From positions 1 to 64,000 of the forward strand of contig MNCI01020854.1 in the NCBI GenBank assembly GCA_015680685.1: DNA of 64,000 bases, written 5' to 3'. The position numbers and the translations under genes were made by a program. Within the stretch, counting starts at the first letter, position 1. Each line of letters starts with the position of its first letter. The stretch comes from Gnetum montanum. Lineage: Eukaryota > Streptophyta > Gnetopsida > Gnetales > Gnetaceae. The notes beneath the pieces were generated by a model that saw only the letters and a program-made list of their open reading frames with translations, made no database searches and had not been told where the DNA came from. Shown one piece after another: positions 31,638 to 44,582 of this stretch.

Positions 31638-32766
31638 TGAGGATCAAGAACTTATAAGGGGGGTTGAATAAGTTCCTCAACTTGAAATCAAACTTGTCAC
31701 ACAAAACACACTAAAATTTACATGGTTCCCCAACTTGGCTAGTCCATCCTTGGAGGGTAGATTACGTGCATACCTTTGGACTTTGTTTCTTCCAAAATGT
31801 GATTTAAAGGACACCACAACCTTTACAAGATTTGAGCTTTGCTATGAAGAGTTTCATCACTGCAAAATCTCTCAACCTTACAAGCTCCCAACAAGCTTAG
31901 AATGTGATTTCAAGGATCTCACAACCTTAAAAAATTGAGTTATTCTTTGAAGTATTTTAGCATTGTAAAATCACTCAATCCGATAGGATTCTAACAAGCT
32001 CAATATAGATGCCTTCTCCCAAGACGCACATCAACCCCCATAGGGAAATAAGAAAAAGAAAAGATACAAGGAAAGAATGTAACTACAATTACAAGTCCTT
32101 ATCATTGAAGCCTAATTTAACATACAATTAACATACAACCAAGGAAATGATGTGATAATGAAGGACAAGAGTACAAGAGCATAGATATGAAAATGATTAC
32201 TTTGATGTTGACAACACTTGCATAATTTCCAAGGATTTGATGTTTTCCTATAGGTTTGGTGTTTTAGAAAATGCCTTGGAATTCATGCAATGACTACCCA
32301 ATGGCTAGTGTAGACATCTCCTTTGAAGTTGGGATGTCTACCTAAGATCTACCTTAGTTTTGGAGAGACATCTTGTTCTAAAGTCGGACGTCTCTAAGGA
32401 GACATCTACTTTTTGATGGAGATGTCTACTGTTTCCTAGAGATGTCTTGTTGTGATTTCTTTCTTTTTGGAGAGATGTCTACTATTTCTTGGAGATGTCT
32501 CCTTAACTCTTTAAACTCTAGTTCTTGAGGCTTTCTCTCATTAATTTTTCTTCTTCCTAATTTTTGGAACATCTTCATTTGATTTTTAGTCTTTGGTTTT
32601 AGTCCATGCTTGTTAATGTTCTCATGCTATCTTATAAGATCTTCACTCATTTAGATATCATTTTCTTTAAGTCCTTAATCATCATGTTCTTGTAAACACA
32701 TTATCAATAGCAAACATTCTTTGTTATTCATTTTCCTTAAGGTTTTGACATACTAAAATGTCAACA
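31638..32766 (-). repeat. Solo copia-type LTR inside E4b
   Basis: Orthologous to 1221-2297 and flanked by the same CAAGG duplication (31633-31637 and 32767-32771). It belongs to the LTR family of E5. Confidence 0.75.
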
Positions 32767-32993
32767 CAAGGAAGATCATGATCATCATTCTCTTTCCACC
32801 ACTCAATTAGTTTCTAGATAGCTAGATATATGTATATTTTATGCATAACATTAACGATGCATGGGGCTTTTATACTATCAAGCCTCAAGTGTGATGGTAC
32901 TTTTCCCCCCAAAAATATTCTCTTTCAAAACTCAATATTGTATCATTGTATATTATTTCATTAGAATAATGAAAAGCTTTCCATTCTAAAAGT

Positions 32994-34542
32994 TGTCATA
33001 TTTAGGTCATTGATGGATTAGGGCTTAAGTCTTGGACTCTATATTTTAGAATAATTGAGGGCTTATAATTAGATGAATAGAAAGCTCAAGCCCTAATTGT
33101 GATTTCATGTTTTAAAGATTAAAATTCAAATTCTGATAAGAGCTGTAGCATGAATGAAGCTTTAGTACTTAAGTTTAAGAACAACTACTTTCTCAAAACA
33201 ACAACATAGCTTGAATTATGAGGTTTATTTCTCTAGATAATTCCTATGAATTTCAAAAATCAATTACTTGTGCAATGAGATTGAGCAAAATTTATCACAT
33301 CATGTTTGCATGGAAACAAGCTCTAAGTGGAGATAAAATCTAGGGGAAGTTCTAGAAAAGATGCTATAAAGCTTAACGTCTTTGTGGTAAAGAGTTTTAA
33401 AAGTTGAGTGAACAATCCTAAAATACTTTGATCTATTAAGCTCATGATGTTTTAGAGCTAGGATTTCAAATAAATCCAAACATTGCATAGAATAGCTCTA
33501 TCAGGTATTTAAGGTAAAGCTTACATGATTTCTAACTGACTCAAGCATACACTCTTTCTACTTGCTAGTTAAGTTGAGAATGTCAAAGATGAAATTATAG
33601 AGCTCAAGGGCCAATTTTAATTTGATATAGGATAGATATTAGAACAAAAAATGAGCTCAAGAGGAAAGCCCTTATTTCATAAAAAGAGGGCTTGATCCAA
33701 ATCAAAAAGGGGGTTTCATCAAATATTCTTGTCATGTCAACTCATAGGTGAGATTCATAGAACAAAAGATTGACTCTACAAGATGACTTTACAAGATTAA
33801 AATTAGCTCTATCATGTAAGATATTGTGTAACATGGTTAGTAGAGCTAAGAATTGGTTCTATGAATGATGCAAAAATTGGCTCTACTAGGTTAGCTTTAG
33901 GAAGAAGAAGTGATGTATGTAAAGGAAAAAGTTAGCCTCACTAATGAGTTTCTTTTTTGTTCTAACACATCAGCACTAAAAAGAGGAACTTGCTTGCAGG
34001 GCTAAAATTTGATTTTAGAAGTAGGTGTAGAAATAGCTCTATCATGTTAACACATAGAGGAAGGACACTGATCATAGAGCTCAAATTTGGCTCTACAAAG
34101 TGGTTGTGAAACAAGCTCTACCATGTCAACATCAGCCAAGTGAGCTTCATCTAGACAGAAAGACTTGTAGGGTTGACAAGTGGTTCTACAAAGAAGCTCT
34201 ACCATGTAAGCTCTTAAGTTAACTTATGCTCATAAAATCAAAGTTTTGTTTTATGAAGAAGCTCTATGAGCCACATCATTAGCAAGAAAAGAAGCTCAAC
34301 TTGAAATGATATTCGTAGAGAGAAACATTATCCCTATTTATGAGCATAAAAAATTTGCTTTACCAGGTTAGCTCCTTCTTAGAATAGGTTCATAGAACTA
34401 AAATCTATCACGTCAATGTTGGAAGGTCAAAGATGGAGTGTTCTTCATGAAGCTTAGAAATAACTCTACTGTGTCATCTTGTAAAGGAGGTTTGTAGAAA
34501 TAAAAAATAGCTCTACCATGTTAGCTTCATTAGCTTGTAGAG
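32994..34542 (+). repeat. 3' LTR of E4b, interrupted by E2
   Basis: Homologous to 28218-29860. The polypurine tract seen in E4a has been deleted in front of it. It ends in ATTAGCTTGTAGAG at the E2 junction. Confidence 0.65.
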
Positions 34543-35984
34543 TGAAATACCATCAAAAATTAAGTTTCAAATCCCATTTTCCAACTTGAGGTAAAAATTT
34601 ATTGTAAATGTAAGATATGTAGTCCTTGAATTACAATCTTACCTATTTCAACTTTTGGGGGCTGGAAAATTCTTCAAAAGTTGTTATTGCCTCACTTCCA
34701 AAGTAGGAAAAGGTACCTCATGTTTATATTTAGGCTTGGGAAGTCTAAAAATGCCTTGAAAATGGCCAAAATTAGCATTTTCATGGGTTTTTGTAGGGGT
34801 ATGGCCTCAACTACGTTGGAACCATCTACCCCCTAGTGTAGATGGAATTAATGGGATTTTCCATTTTCAACCTAGCATAGTCACCACCAAAACCCAAAGA
34901 AGATGCATCATTGGAATTGTTGGGATTTTCCATTTCTAGTCTTGCAACTCTAGCATAGTTATTCCAAGTTTTCAGCAATTATAGAATAGTGGAAGAATGG
35001 AATAAAAAAACAATGGAACACCAAAATAATGAAATATGCAACATTTCCCAAAGTTGGAGTTGACCACATGTTTCATCAACTTTAGTGTAATTGGGATTTA
35101 GCATAGTAAGGATGATTCCAGCGTAGTCATAAAAGTTTATTTACTATTTATAGTAAATAGATAGATTTTGGTGGCTATAGTATTTTGAAATTACTATAAA
35201 TGATAACTATGCTAGAAATGGATGACCGTTGACAATTGGCAATTGACACCATTATTAGCAATCATGAAAGTGATGTACAGGCCCCAAAATAGCCAATTCC
35301 ATCCTATATAAACCACACATAAATACCTTATTATGGTTCCACACTTTTAGCAAAAAAGAACACTTTGCAAGAACTTTCCAATAGTCAAGAGCACCCTATA
35401 GTAAACAACCTTTTACAACCTTGCAATACTTTTTAGCAAAATTGGTTTCTACACTAGGCATAGAGACTCCCACATGACATTGTTGTACCAAAAGTGTAAC
35501 ACCATTCCATAGCCATATTTGTAGATCTTGGTGAAAACTAGCAAGAGTTATCAGAGATAGGAGTGAGGAAACATATGAATTGTAGAGCTTCAAGTGTAGA
35601 TTACAAGTTCCAATGTACTTCAAATTCTCCATTGATGGCTTTGTGCACACCTAGCCCATAATCTGTATTTCTTAAATTTTGAACTTTATTTTCAATTTTA
35701 ATAAAGTCATAGTTTATTGTGTGTTGATCCGATTTCATGTTTTTGTTTCTATGTTGATTTTTATTCTAGATCTAAAATTTCATTTCCATTTCCATTCTTT
35801 TTATGTTTTGTTGTTTTCACTTTCTTTTTTGTTAACACTTTCGTAAGTCCTTGGTTGATTAGCTAGACTATTTAGGGAACCTTGAATCCCCTTTTTAGAG
35901 GCCTTTGGGATTTTAGATTAAATTTCTTTTGGCCCTTGGGATTTTTTTTTCCATTCCAGTAACCAAAATTTCTATGTCTAATAA
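34543..35984 (+). repeat. 5' LTR of E2
   Basis: About 1.44 kb. The first 150 bases are also present at 57855-58012. The right edge is set five bases before the primer site by analogy with E1. It contains ACTACGTTGG, CCTAGCATAGTCACC and CCAGCGTAGTC motif copies (34810-35190). Confidence 0.75.
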
Positions 35985-35989
35985 TTTTC

Positions 35990-36006
35990 TAGCACTAGAA
36001 GGAGGG
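35990..36006 (+). other. Primer binding site of E2 (decayed)
   Basis: TAGCACTAGAAGGAGGG, two changes from the E1 site TGGCGCTAGAAGGAGGG, and followed by CC in both. Confidence 0.65.
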
Positions 36007-36519
36007 CCCCCCACCCAAATTCTTGGTCATAAAAATAATACCAAGTTTGCTACATTTTTTTATTTCATCATTACATTATTTCATTAAAGCTAACACTTTC
36101 TACCCAATCCCTTTCCCATACACCCTAGCGTAGTTGTGATGATAGTGTTGGATTTCTGTTGTAACTTCACAGTAGTTGATGATTTCTTGGGGAATAGCAT
36201 AGTCTACTTTAAAAACGATTTTCCATTATGTTGTAGAACCTTGTTCCATTTTGTTAAATACCTAATCCCATTTTTAATACCTATTTTAGTTAATACCTAA
36301 TTTCATTCAGTAAGATAAACCACTTTTCCCATTTTCACCATTCAATGTAGTTGGGAATTGCCCTGTGTACTGCACAATACATGACAGTCTACTATGTAGT
36401 ATTTCATAGTAGAATTTTTTCAATTGTCTTTCCATTTTGGTCAACTACACTAGTAGATTATCCCACATATCATTTTTTTTAGTAAAAGTAGTAAAAAAAT
36501 TAAAACCATATTTTTGATA
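36007..36519. other. E2 gag leader
   Basis: Non-coding. It contains several relics of the ACTACGCTGG/CCAGCGTAGT motif (CCCTAGCGTAGTTGTG, AGCATAGTCTACTT, ACTACACTAG), in the same place where E1 has its AGCGTA array. Confidence 0.55.
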
Positions 36520-37750
36520 ATGTCTTTCAGCCAATCGACCATTCTACCCTTCAACTTCATTGACAATGGGTCCAACCAACAATCTATAAAAGTGTATGAT
36601 CCCAAAGACCCTACTGTGATCGAGTGTAGATTGTCCTTGAGGCTTAGGTGGAGGAGTCTTGATTTGTCAATCATAAATGAAGATCACTACAACTTCATTT
36701 ATGCCAAGATTTAGGCTAGCATGCTAATTCATCACATGGAAGTAGAAGCCAACAAGGAACTCAAACTTATACAATGCGATGGAAAGGAATATATTCCTTC
36801 CCCATATGACCAAATACCCCTGAGCAAAACTCATGTGTGCATCTTATCTCAATTAATTAAGATGGATGAGTCAAATGGGATGGCTAGCTCAGATGAGCAG
36901 TAAGAGGAGGAGGATGAGTTTGGGGAAGAATCTGAACATGAAAACATCCTAGGTAGGTTGTTTTAACAAGTAACTCCTAAGGCTACAGTGCCTACCTCCA
37001 TCCTCCTCATCTAGTCCATGGAAAAAATGCCCTAATCCTCTTACCCTTCTTACTTGACCATGTTTGGGCCCATACCAATCATAGCCATGCATCAAACATA
37101 ATTGATGTTGTAGTCCATAACATTCCACTTTTCCATGTTGTTTTGCTACTCAACCTAGGTTAGTGTGACTTTCATTGATGGTGGTTACCATCACAAATCT
37201 TCTAACCATCCAGATGTGATGCACAGTGGGGTCCCACGTAACCCAAGGATTACATACCCCTTTCATGTCATTTATGCCCGAGATATGAATGTAAACCTCT
37301 TTTTCTTTGTTTGGCCTGTCTACAACCATGATAATGCAACCTCTCCCCTCAATGTTGCAACTAATAACAAGGCCAAATGCCTCCGAACAGACACTACAAC
37401 CCTTTCTATAGATCCCACAACCAACAGGGGCACCCTAGGGCCTAGATCATGCCTTCCAAATGATCCAAGACCTAATAGAGGAGTTGAAGAGGCTCAAGGC
37501 CTCTACATATCAACCCATTAAAGTCATAGGCTTTGACTAGGATGATCTCGTTAGTCCTATGGTTCCACATTTAACACTTCCTTTGGGTGTCCCCATCTAT
37601 CAGTTTACAAAATACAATGACGAAGGTGATCCTAATTCTCACCTAATAACCTTTCCCTTGGAGTGCTTGTTGTTAGAAGCCTGGCCATACATGGTCATGA
37701 GAATATTTCCTATGTCCCTTATAGCAAAATTGCTTGAGTTCCATCCCTGT
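36520..37750 (+). pseudogene. Gag of E2 (N-terminal and capsid parts)
   Basis: The ATG at 36520 opens MSFSQSTILPFNF. The motifs DHYNFIYAKI, KEYIPSPYDQIP, YQFTKYNDEGDPNSHLITFP and EAWPYMVMRIFPMSL align with E1 gag. Stops interrupt the frame. After IFPMSL the sequence jumps straight to the protease prologue (SIPVSED), so about 1.8 kb present in E1 is missing, including the knuckle and the PYVVRIPP repeats. Confidence 0.75.
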
Positions 37751-38460
37751 TAGTGAGGACATCCTTGCTAATGAAGAATCGATCCATGTAGTGATGGTAC
37801 CTTCTTTACTCAGGGAAGTGAAATCAACATCACTAGTGTTTTGTGACTACAAAGTCAAGACTAGCTCCTAGAATGGAAAAGTAACCAAGGAATCCCTTCA
37901 TAACTATATGATTTGGATGATATAAAGTCCATAGGATGCATGTTGATGATGGGGTAGTAACAAATGCTATACCTTATACCATCATTGAATGGTTAGGCCT
38001 AATAGAACAAATGCAACCTAGTTCACATCAACCCTTAAGTTCTTCAAGGCATCATGGGTTTCTAGTAAAGTTTCTATCTCTTTAGATTTAATGGTAGGGG
38101 AAAAATCTCCCACAACAACAAACTTCTTAGTGGTAGAGGAAACACTAGGATTCAATTGCGAGCTATGTCTTCACCTATCCATTAAGAAATTCACCTACCT
38201 TATGAGGGAGGTGAAATAATCATTCATGGTGATAGTGTGATCCCTCTAGCAGTTAATAATGTTGAAGCAGAATAAGGGTTCAAAGTAGAGTTTTAGGAAG
38301 AAACTCTTACTATTGGCCACAAAATCGAAGAGGTTGACAAAGCAGAGGAGGCCAAGATGAACAACAATGAACTTGTTGATGTGCCATGGGAAGAGCTCCT
38401 GTTTACCATTGTTAGTGAAGGAGATAGGGAATATAAACTTGTGCAAAATAGATTGTAGAC
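37751..38460 (+). pseudogene. Protease of E2, decayed
   Basis: The active-site loop MHVDDGVVTNAIPYTIIEWLGL corresponds to HVDDGAATNVVPYPIIEQLGL in E1, with the same DDG (37945-37950). The C-terminal extension WEELLFTIVSEGDREYK matches E1 at the protease end. Many stops and frame changes interrupt it. Confidence 0.7.
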
Positions 38461-39240
38461 ATTTCCTAATCTCTTGAAGATTAGGAAACACTTGCACAAG
38501 TGATGTATGCTCCTAATCCTTCTCATACCCTATGCACTTATAACCCTGTAACTATATGTACTTATAGCTTGATAGCCTAGTTTACACTTTACTTATTTAT
38601 GCCATTTCATCTTTCATTATGTTAAATTCAAATTTTCATATAGCTTAAATTTTACTTCTATTTTACATTTTTTTTACTGTTAAAGCCTTTTCTTTTCTTT
38701 TCTCTTTTTTCATAAAAAAAAACATCATAAAACTTTAAACCTAAAAAATCCATAAAATTTTAAAACATAAAATAAACAAAAAAAAATTCTTTCACATATA
38801 GTATAGCCTACCATGACCTTAAATTGGCAAATACTGCATTTCCTGCCATGGCCTAAAACTAGCAAACAACCTTATAACTCATTTCTGTTCTAGTTTACAA
38901 CCTTGTTACCTAGCCATCTAAATCATTTATTGCATTATGAAACTATAATTAGTTTAGTCAATGTAGCCTTAAAACATAAATTACAATGTTAAATCATAAT
39001 AAAACCAAGATGATAAACCAATATAACCCAAAACTAAAATTAAAAGTTAAGATTAAAACATCTATAACATAATAATCATAGCCACATAATGTGGCAAAAA
39101 TGTCTAAATAATAAATTGTCAAATAATAAACTATCTCCAACTGAATAAGTTGCTAAAATTATCCATACATCATCATCAAAGTAAACTAAATTCAAAAAAA
39201 TAAAATTGAAATAGTCATGGCAAGTGGCAATTACATGATG
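38461..39240. other. E2 gap between protease and the opposite-strand gene
   Basis: AT-rich and non-coding. Bases 38800-38890 hold CCATGACCTTAAATTGGC and GCCATGGCCTAAAACTAGC, the E2 form of the hairpin motif of E1 18000-18290. Confidence 0.5.
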
Positions 39241-39844
39241 CTAAGGGACATCTAGAGGTGGAGGTCTAAGATTATTTCCACCCTCACCACTAGGGTCACT
39301 GATATTGTTTCGTGTTTATGACATCACAACAAAAAAATGATTAGTAACCACTATACATCAAATCAAAATTAATAACTTAAAACATAATAAAATAAAAATT
39401 AGAACAAGCAAACCTAAGATGGTTTTAAAGCTGCATGTTTTGTAGGGAAGTTATGAAGACCAACCTCTAGATGGTGGAGGAGCTGATCTTCAAACATGTT
39501 AGCCTAGTCTATATCCCCAAGATTAATACCTGCAAGAATATTTCTATGGTTGACATCACTCCATGTAGGTGGCTCATGTGAAAATGTGGTAGTAGTTACC
39601 TCCCCTAAGGAAATAGTGATTTGGTGAGTGGAGGAGTTGGTTACAACCACATTGTTTGCAAACATCCTGTAGGTGTCCTCGGTGTTGATTTGCATCATAA
39701 ACAAATCTAGTTGCGGCTACTTTGTAGACTCTTCCTACAGCCATTTAAGGTAAGCATCCCACTTGGCCTTGTATATCCTCTTATGATCCTTTTGTGTTCA
39801 ACCCCACTCAAGGGCCCAAGCACAATAATCCTTCTATTTGCTAA

Positions 39845-39849
39845 TCTTG
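39845..39849. repeat. Left target-site duplication of E3 (TCTTG)
   Basis: Pairs with CCTTG at 45484-45488, one mismatch. Confidence 0.6.
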
Positions 39850-40749
39850 TGATGAGTGGCAAGGTACCCCTACACAACCATATGAATATGAGTATTTAAC
39901 GCACGATCTTATCGAACTCTATAGACGGGCTAGTTGTGGTATCAAGATAGTTACTCGTTGATCATAGTTCACTATCTTTCCACCTGGACTAGTATTTTCT
40001 TTGTCATGTATGGTTTAGTCTAGAGTGAGGTGTATGATGTGTTTCTAGACTAATGCTACTCCTAGGGGTGATGGAAAATAATCTTAGCTAAGCTAGGAGG
40101 AAAAGGGAGAGAGATTTATGCTAAGAGAAAATAGGGAGAGAGGATCTAAGCTAGCCTAAGTGTGATGATTATCCGTTCCTTAATCATCCATACACATCTT
40201 GGACCTCATGCACGACTACTACTGGGATTACCAAGTGTAGATCCTAGGTACGCTACTAGGTTACCAAGTAGTCACACTTAAATTCCTGTGATTAAGTCGT
40301 ATTCATTACACATTTAAGGAGTTTAGGATGAAGAGATATTAACTACAAAAGAAATAAATAACAATAACAATTAAATAATTAAACTAAGTGAATACTGCAA
40401 TGATGAAGTAATCTCGATCTTTATTTCCAGTCATGTGTGTGTCCAAGTACGTCACACTTGAATAAAGATTCCATACAATTACAATCATCACACTACAGGC
40501 ATGCACTAGGAGAAAAGAGTTGAGAGGAAAAAATGACAAAATGACTACTCTAACACTAAACTGATTTATTGAAAAACTAACTATTTCCCATATGCCCCAT
40601 TGTGTATTTATAGGCTCACATAAGAAATGTGGTATCACGTACACGATATCACAGCTACAATATTGAGGGTCCAATATCGGGACTCATCAAATATCAGGGG
40701 TCCGATAACAAGGGTTCGATATCAGCACTTGATAAACCACAATTCATCA
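39850..40749 (-). repeat. 3' LTR of E3
   Basis: 900 bp, TG...CA. On the minus strand TCATGGGGGTA (40750-40760) directly precedes it as a polypurine tract. Confidence 0.85.
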
Positions 40750-41072
40750 TACCCCCATGATTGAATAACAACTCGTCCTTGAGTTAAAAAAAATGAGAAT
40801 GAGTCCAATTGATTACACAGTGGATAGGTATGGGATTATTGACCAACTAGGAATTATTCTTGATGTAGTGTGGGATTGAACAAAATAAAATTGGGACACA
40901 AACACAAAATTACAAAAATTTTTTGAAACTCATATGGTTCCAGGTGGCGGTGGTTCCTCCATGGGTGCTTTTATTTTGTCCTGTGCACTAGGCTCCTGAG
41001 ATTGATATCATTGAAGAAGCACCTGACGTTTCTCCTCTTCTCTCTAAGGATTATGGGCCATCCATGCTGATG

Positions 41073-43658
41073 TTACAATGTTTGCTGGAGTTGGAATTTT
41101 CCATGGACATGGCAGCTATGGAAACACTTGATTGGCCTTGACATGCTATGCCGCAAATAGTTGTTGTTCCTCTTCATAGGCTTGGGCCCTGACCTCTCCA
41201 CCTTTTTCTTGGCTAGATTGTGTAGTGACAGGAGGTCCCTGATAGATGCTGAATGATTTTGTCTCCTACTTTGCATGTTCTGCATGAGATCCTTGGTCTC
41301 TGCCTCCCCCTGGGCATTCAGTTGCACCTTGAGAAGGTCCTCCTTATTGTCCTCTTTTAGGGGTCATCTATAATCATACAAAGATAAATTATTAGTAAGG
41401 TTATTGAGAGAAGTTCAATTATTTCATACCTTACTCATTGTCTTTAATAAATGTTGAATTATTTTTGCATAGTGTGATTTTAAAGTTAGAAATTTTTCAA
41501 GGAAGTTACCCTAAAAGTTTAATGTCGAACCTGGTTTGTTTAGGTGACACATAAAAGGACCTAGTTTTGAGGAATGTTTGATAAAATGATGACCAAGGAA
41601 AGAATAGATTTGGCAATGAATTACTTGGAGGGTATAAAATGATGTGGTGGTGTGCAACAAGTGAAAATTACAAAAGTTACGCAAGTGGGTCCTCCCCAAA
41701 GTAGGTTCCAACCTATAATTCCCTTGCGTAACCACACCTTCAAATGTTCATAGGCACTAGAAGGGTCAAATGTAATCCACACCAGTTCCACAAAACACAC
41801 ACATGTAGATACCACCATGATGAGGTATGAATTCAATGCTATAGAAGACATGAGTCACAAATTCATGAACAACGAGATGAGGTGAATTGTAGAAGGGATT
41901 GCAAAGATTGGGATATGAGGTAACTGACTCAGGGCACAATGAATCCTTAGTGTAAGGCATGATTAATGTGTCATTAACCTATCGCTCAAAAATCAGGACC
42001 AAGTCCATTCCTCTGATCAGTGACATCGCATTATTTCATCCTAATGATAGATAACAATGAGAGCATCATGATGGCAAGGCATACGATCACTTGGCATTTG
42101 ATACAAGGAAGGAGTGATTTTTATTTGTGGCACTGTTCTTATCTTTTCTCTTCTTTTTTTTCTTTTCTTTTTTTTTTCCTTTTTTTTGAAGTGAATGCTT
42201 AAGCCAAAGAAGCCACCTACCTTCAAGCATGGGTGCATGTCTTTCTAGTGGAACGCCCTAGAATAGCATTATTTTCTTCTGGTTTAGTATTTTTTGATTA
42301 CTCTTACTCCCATTTTTCATTAGATCTACAAGGATCTTAGTACAACCAAGCTGCATGATAACTCCTACAGATGTCACCAAAGAGAATCCACAAGTCCCCT
42401 TGATGTCACACCTTGGCCATTCCCACTTAGTCCATCCTTCTTTGCTTTGGGTATAATGAACATAAGATTACTTTTAAGTTTTTATGATGTGAAGAATATC
42501 ATCATATCTAGAGTAGAACCTCTTATTAAAAGAATGGATGAGTGGATGTTATGGGCTCGTTGTCCAAGTAATTAGTTACTCGAGACTTGATAGCATAGAA
42601 CAACACCTCAACCAACAGGTCACATGAGTGTTTTATTCATAGATGAGATTACTCATAAAAAGATAAAAAGACAAAACAATAAATTGAAAGATGAAAAATT
42701 GGAAAACAAAAAATTTCAAAATTAAAGAAAATGAAAGATATTTATTAATCCTGCTTGGTATTAGAATGGGGGTATCCCCCGTAACTAAATGGTTGAGCAT
42801 GGCTAGGACTAATAAATGAAGAACTGGGATCCTTGCATGTTGGAAATATTGGGACTCAATCATACTTACCCCATTGGGGTTCACACACTTGATTAGAGTT
42901 GATATAGTGGGGCAAGTTATAAGATGTGGTTAATTTATAAGGAGTTGACCCACTATGGTACTTGTGACTGTAAGATGGTATGCAAGGATTAACATGTCTC
43001 CCCATGTGGCTATATTCATTGGGCCACATAGTTGTTGGAGTATTGAGTGGTGGTCTAGATAAAGTAACACAAGGTGTTGTAGAGGAAGATACACCACAGT
43101 GTTGGACTTGTGTTAAGTTGGAGGATGCAGTGGGCTCAAAATTGTGCTATCCCTTCTTACAGTCATGCCAAAAAAAGGGGTATCTTCNCAAGGGTGGCCT
43201 CCCCCATGACTGGGACTATTGCCACCGTGATTGAACACAATATTTCTGCACAAACTCTAGGTGTAACATTCTTCCCCAATGCTCATGTAGATGTGACAAG
43301 ATTGGGCATTGGCCCTTGGGGTGATCGTATAGGGAAATGTTACATTGATACATATGATTTGGGTTATGTTCTTATTCTCTTCAACCCTTCTTTTCGATCA
43401 TCTAAAGGTGTTTTGTCCTGTTTCTTGGGTTGTCATAACTCTATCTCCAATAATGTTGGCATATTCTCCACATTTTTTATGCATCCATTCCATCATCTTA
43501 TTGATCTTTGTCTCAATTTCATCCAATGATTGTAGTGTTGGCAAAGATGGTTCCACCTCCTTGAGGTGAGTTGATTTCTCCTCTTTTAGATTATGGACCT
43601 TTGTTGATGTGAGATTTTGGTCCCGTTGATATTTTTCAAGATTCTCCCATTTAGCCAT
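41073..43658 (-). other. E3 internal region downstream of gag
   Basis: Contains stretches with polar, Lys/Glu-rich composition (43398-43658: KVHNLKEEKSTHLKEVE; 41073-41327) but no recognised domain. A single N is at 43188. A run of T/C tracts is at about 42145-42188. Confidence 0.4.
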
Positions 43659-43777
43659 TTCTCCTTCTTCTTTTGCTACCCGCTTAATGAGCTCTTGGAG
43701 TTGATGGGTTCATAGTTCATATAGTTGACCTTGGGCATACATCCATAGGGTTTCCCTTGTTTTATTATGGGGCCCAT

Positions 43778-44215
43778 CTATGATGTGTAGATTAGCCTTT
43801 CCTTGAAGAACTCATGGCCTAGGTAGTTTTTTAATAATGCATAATATCTTTCTAAGGCCATGTCCAAGGGTTCATGTTGTGCTTGTTTCCACTCTTGGAT
43901 TTGTCTCCTCAAGGCTAACACTCTTGCATACATTTGATATCTTTCATTAAATAGTTCTACCATTGTTGGCCAACATCAGATTGATTTTGGTTTTAATGAC
44001 CTATACCATACTTTTGCATGGCCAACCAGTGTCATAGGCAAGAGCTTAAGTTTTTTCCATCCATTATCAATGTTATTCCATACATAGGCATCATGGAAGG
44101 CTTGTAGATGATGTTGTAGATCTAAGTCATAGCCTTCTAAAAATTTGGAAAAGTTGTTTAAATCAAGCCTAGGTAGACGGCTTTCCTTGCGATGCCTGTG
44201 GGGTATTCAAACAGC
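43778..44215 (-). pseudogene. Gag of E3, decayed
   Basis: The minus strand reads RLDLNNFSKFLEGYDLDLQH, KLLPMTLVGHAKVWYRSLKP, then after a stop MVELFNERYQMYARVLALRR and EPLDMALERYYALLKNYLG. This is the Retrotrans_gag pattern (a hydrophobic F.G.D..LH.. start, L.G.A..WY..L.P.SI..W..). No knuckle is seen downstream. Confidence 0.7.
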
Positions 44216-44563
44216 CTCTTGTATTTCTGTTACACTTATAGTGGCTAGTAGGGGTTCATCGTCACTAGGCATGTTATGCATTTATGAGTTGGGATGATGT
44301 TTTCTTCATTTATGTTCATAGGAAATCCCTACATTAGATTGAGTACTTCAAACTTCATCTTCTTCATCATATAATTCATTGGTTCTTCAATGAATTACCC
44401 TACTGGTTGTCACATTATCATAGTCTTGTGAGAGAGACATGGTTATAAATTATGTGTGATTTAATTGTAATTATTATTATTATTTTCTTTTCTAAAAGAT
44501 ATATCATTAATACTTTGTTACAACAATGTTGTATGATGTAACTAATCTAAACAACTAGCATTG

Positions 44564-44581
44564 TCCTTGACAACGGTGCCA
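44564..44581 (-). other. Primer binding site of E3
   Basis: The minus strand reads TGGCACCGTTGTCAAGGA one base after the LTR. It resembles TGGCGCCGTTGCCGGGGA, complementary to the 3' end of tRNA-Asp and common in Athila/Tat elements, with only transitions as differences. Confidence 0.7.
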
Positions 44582-44582
44582 A

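Larger units (their letters stand above)
28218..34542 (+). mobile_element. E4b: non-coding LTR retrotransposon, interrupted by E2
   Basis: Direct repeats at 28218-29860 and 32994-34542 act as LTRs. The internal part matches E4a, including the solo copia LTR. No gag or pol is detectable. The right LTR is cut at 34542, where the E2 5' LTR begins (the matching point in the left LTR is near 29860), and its continuation is not found after E2. The LTRs look 80-85% similar by eye, so this is an old copy. Confidence 0.7.
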
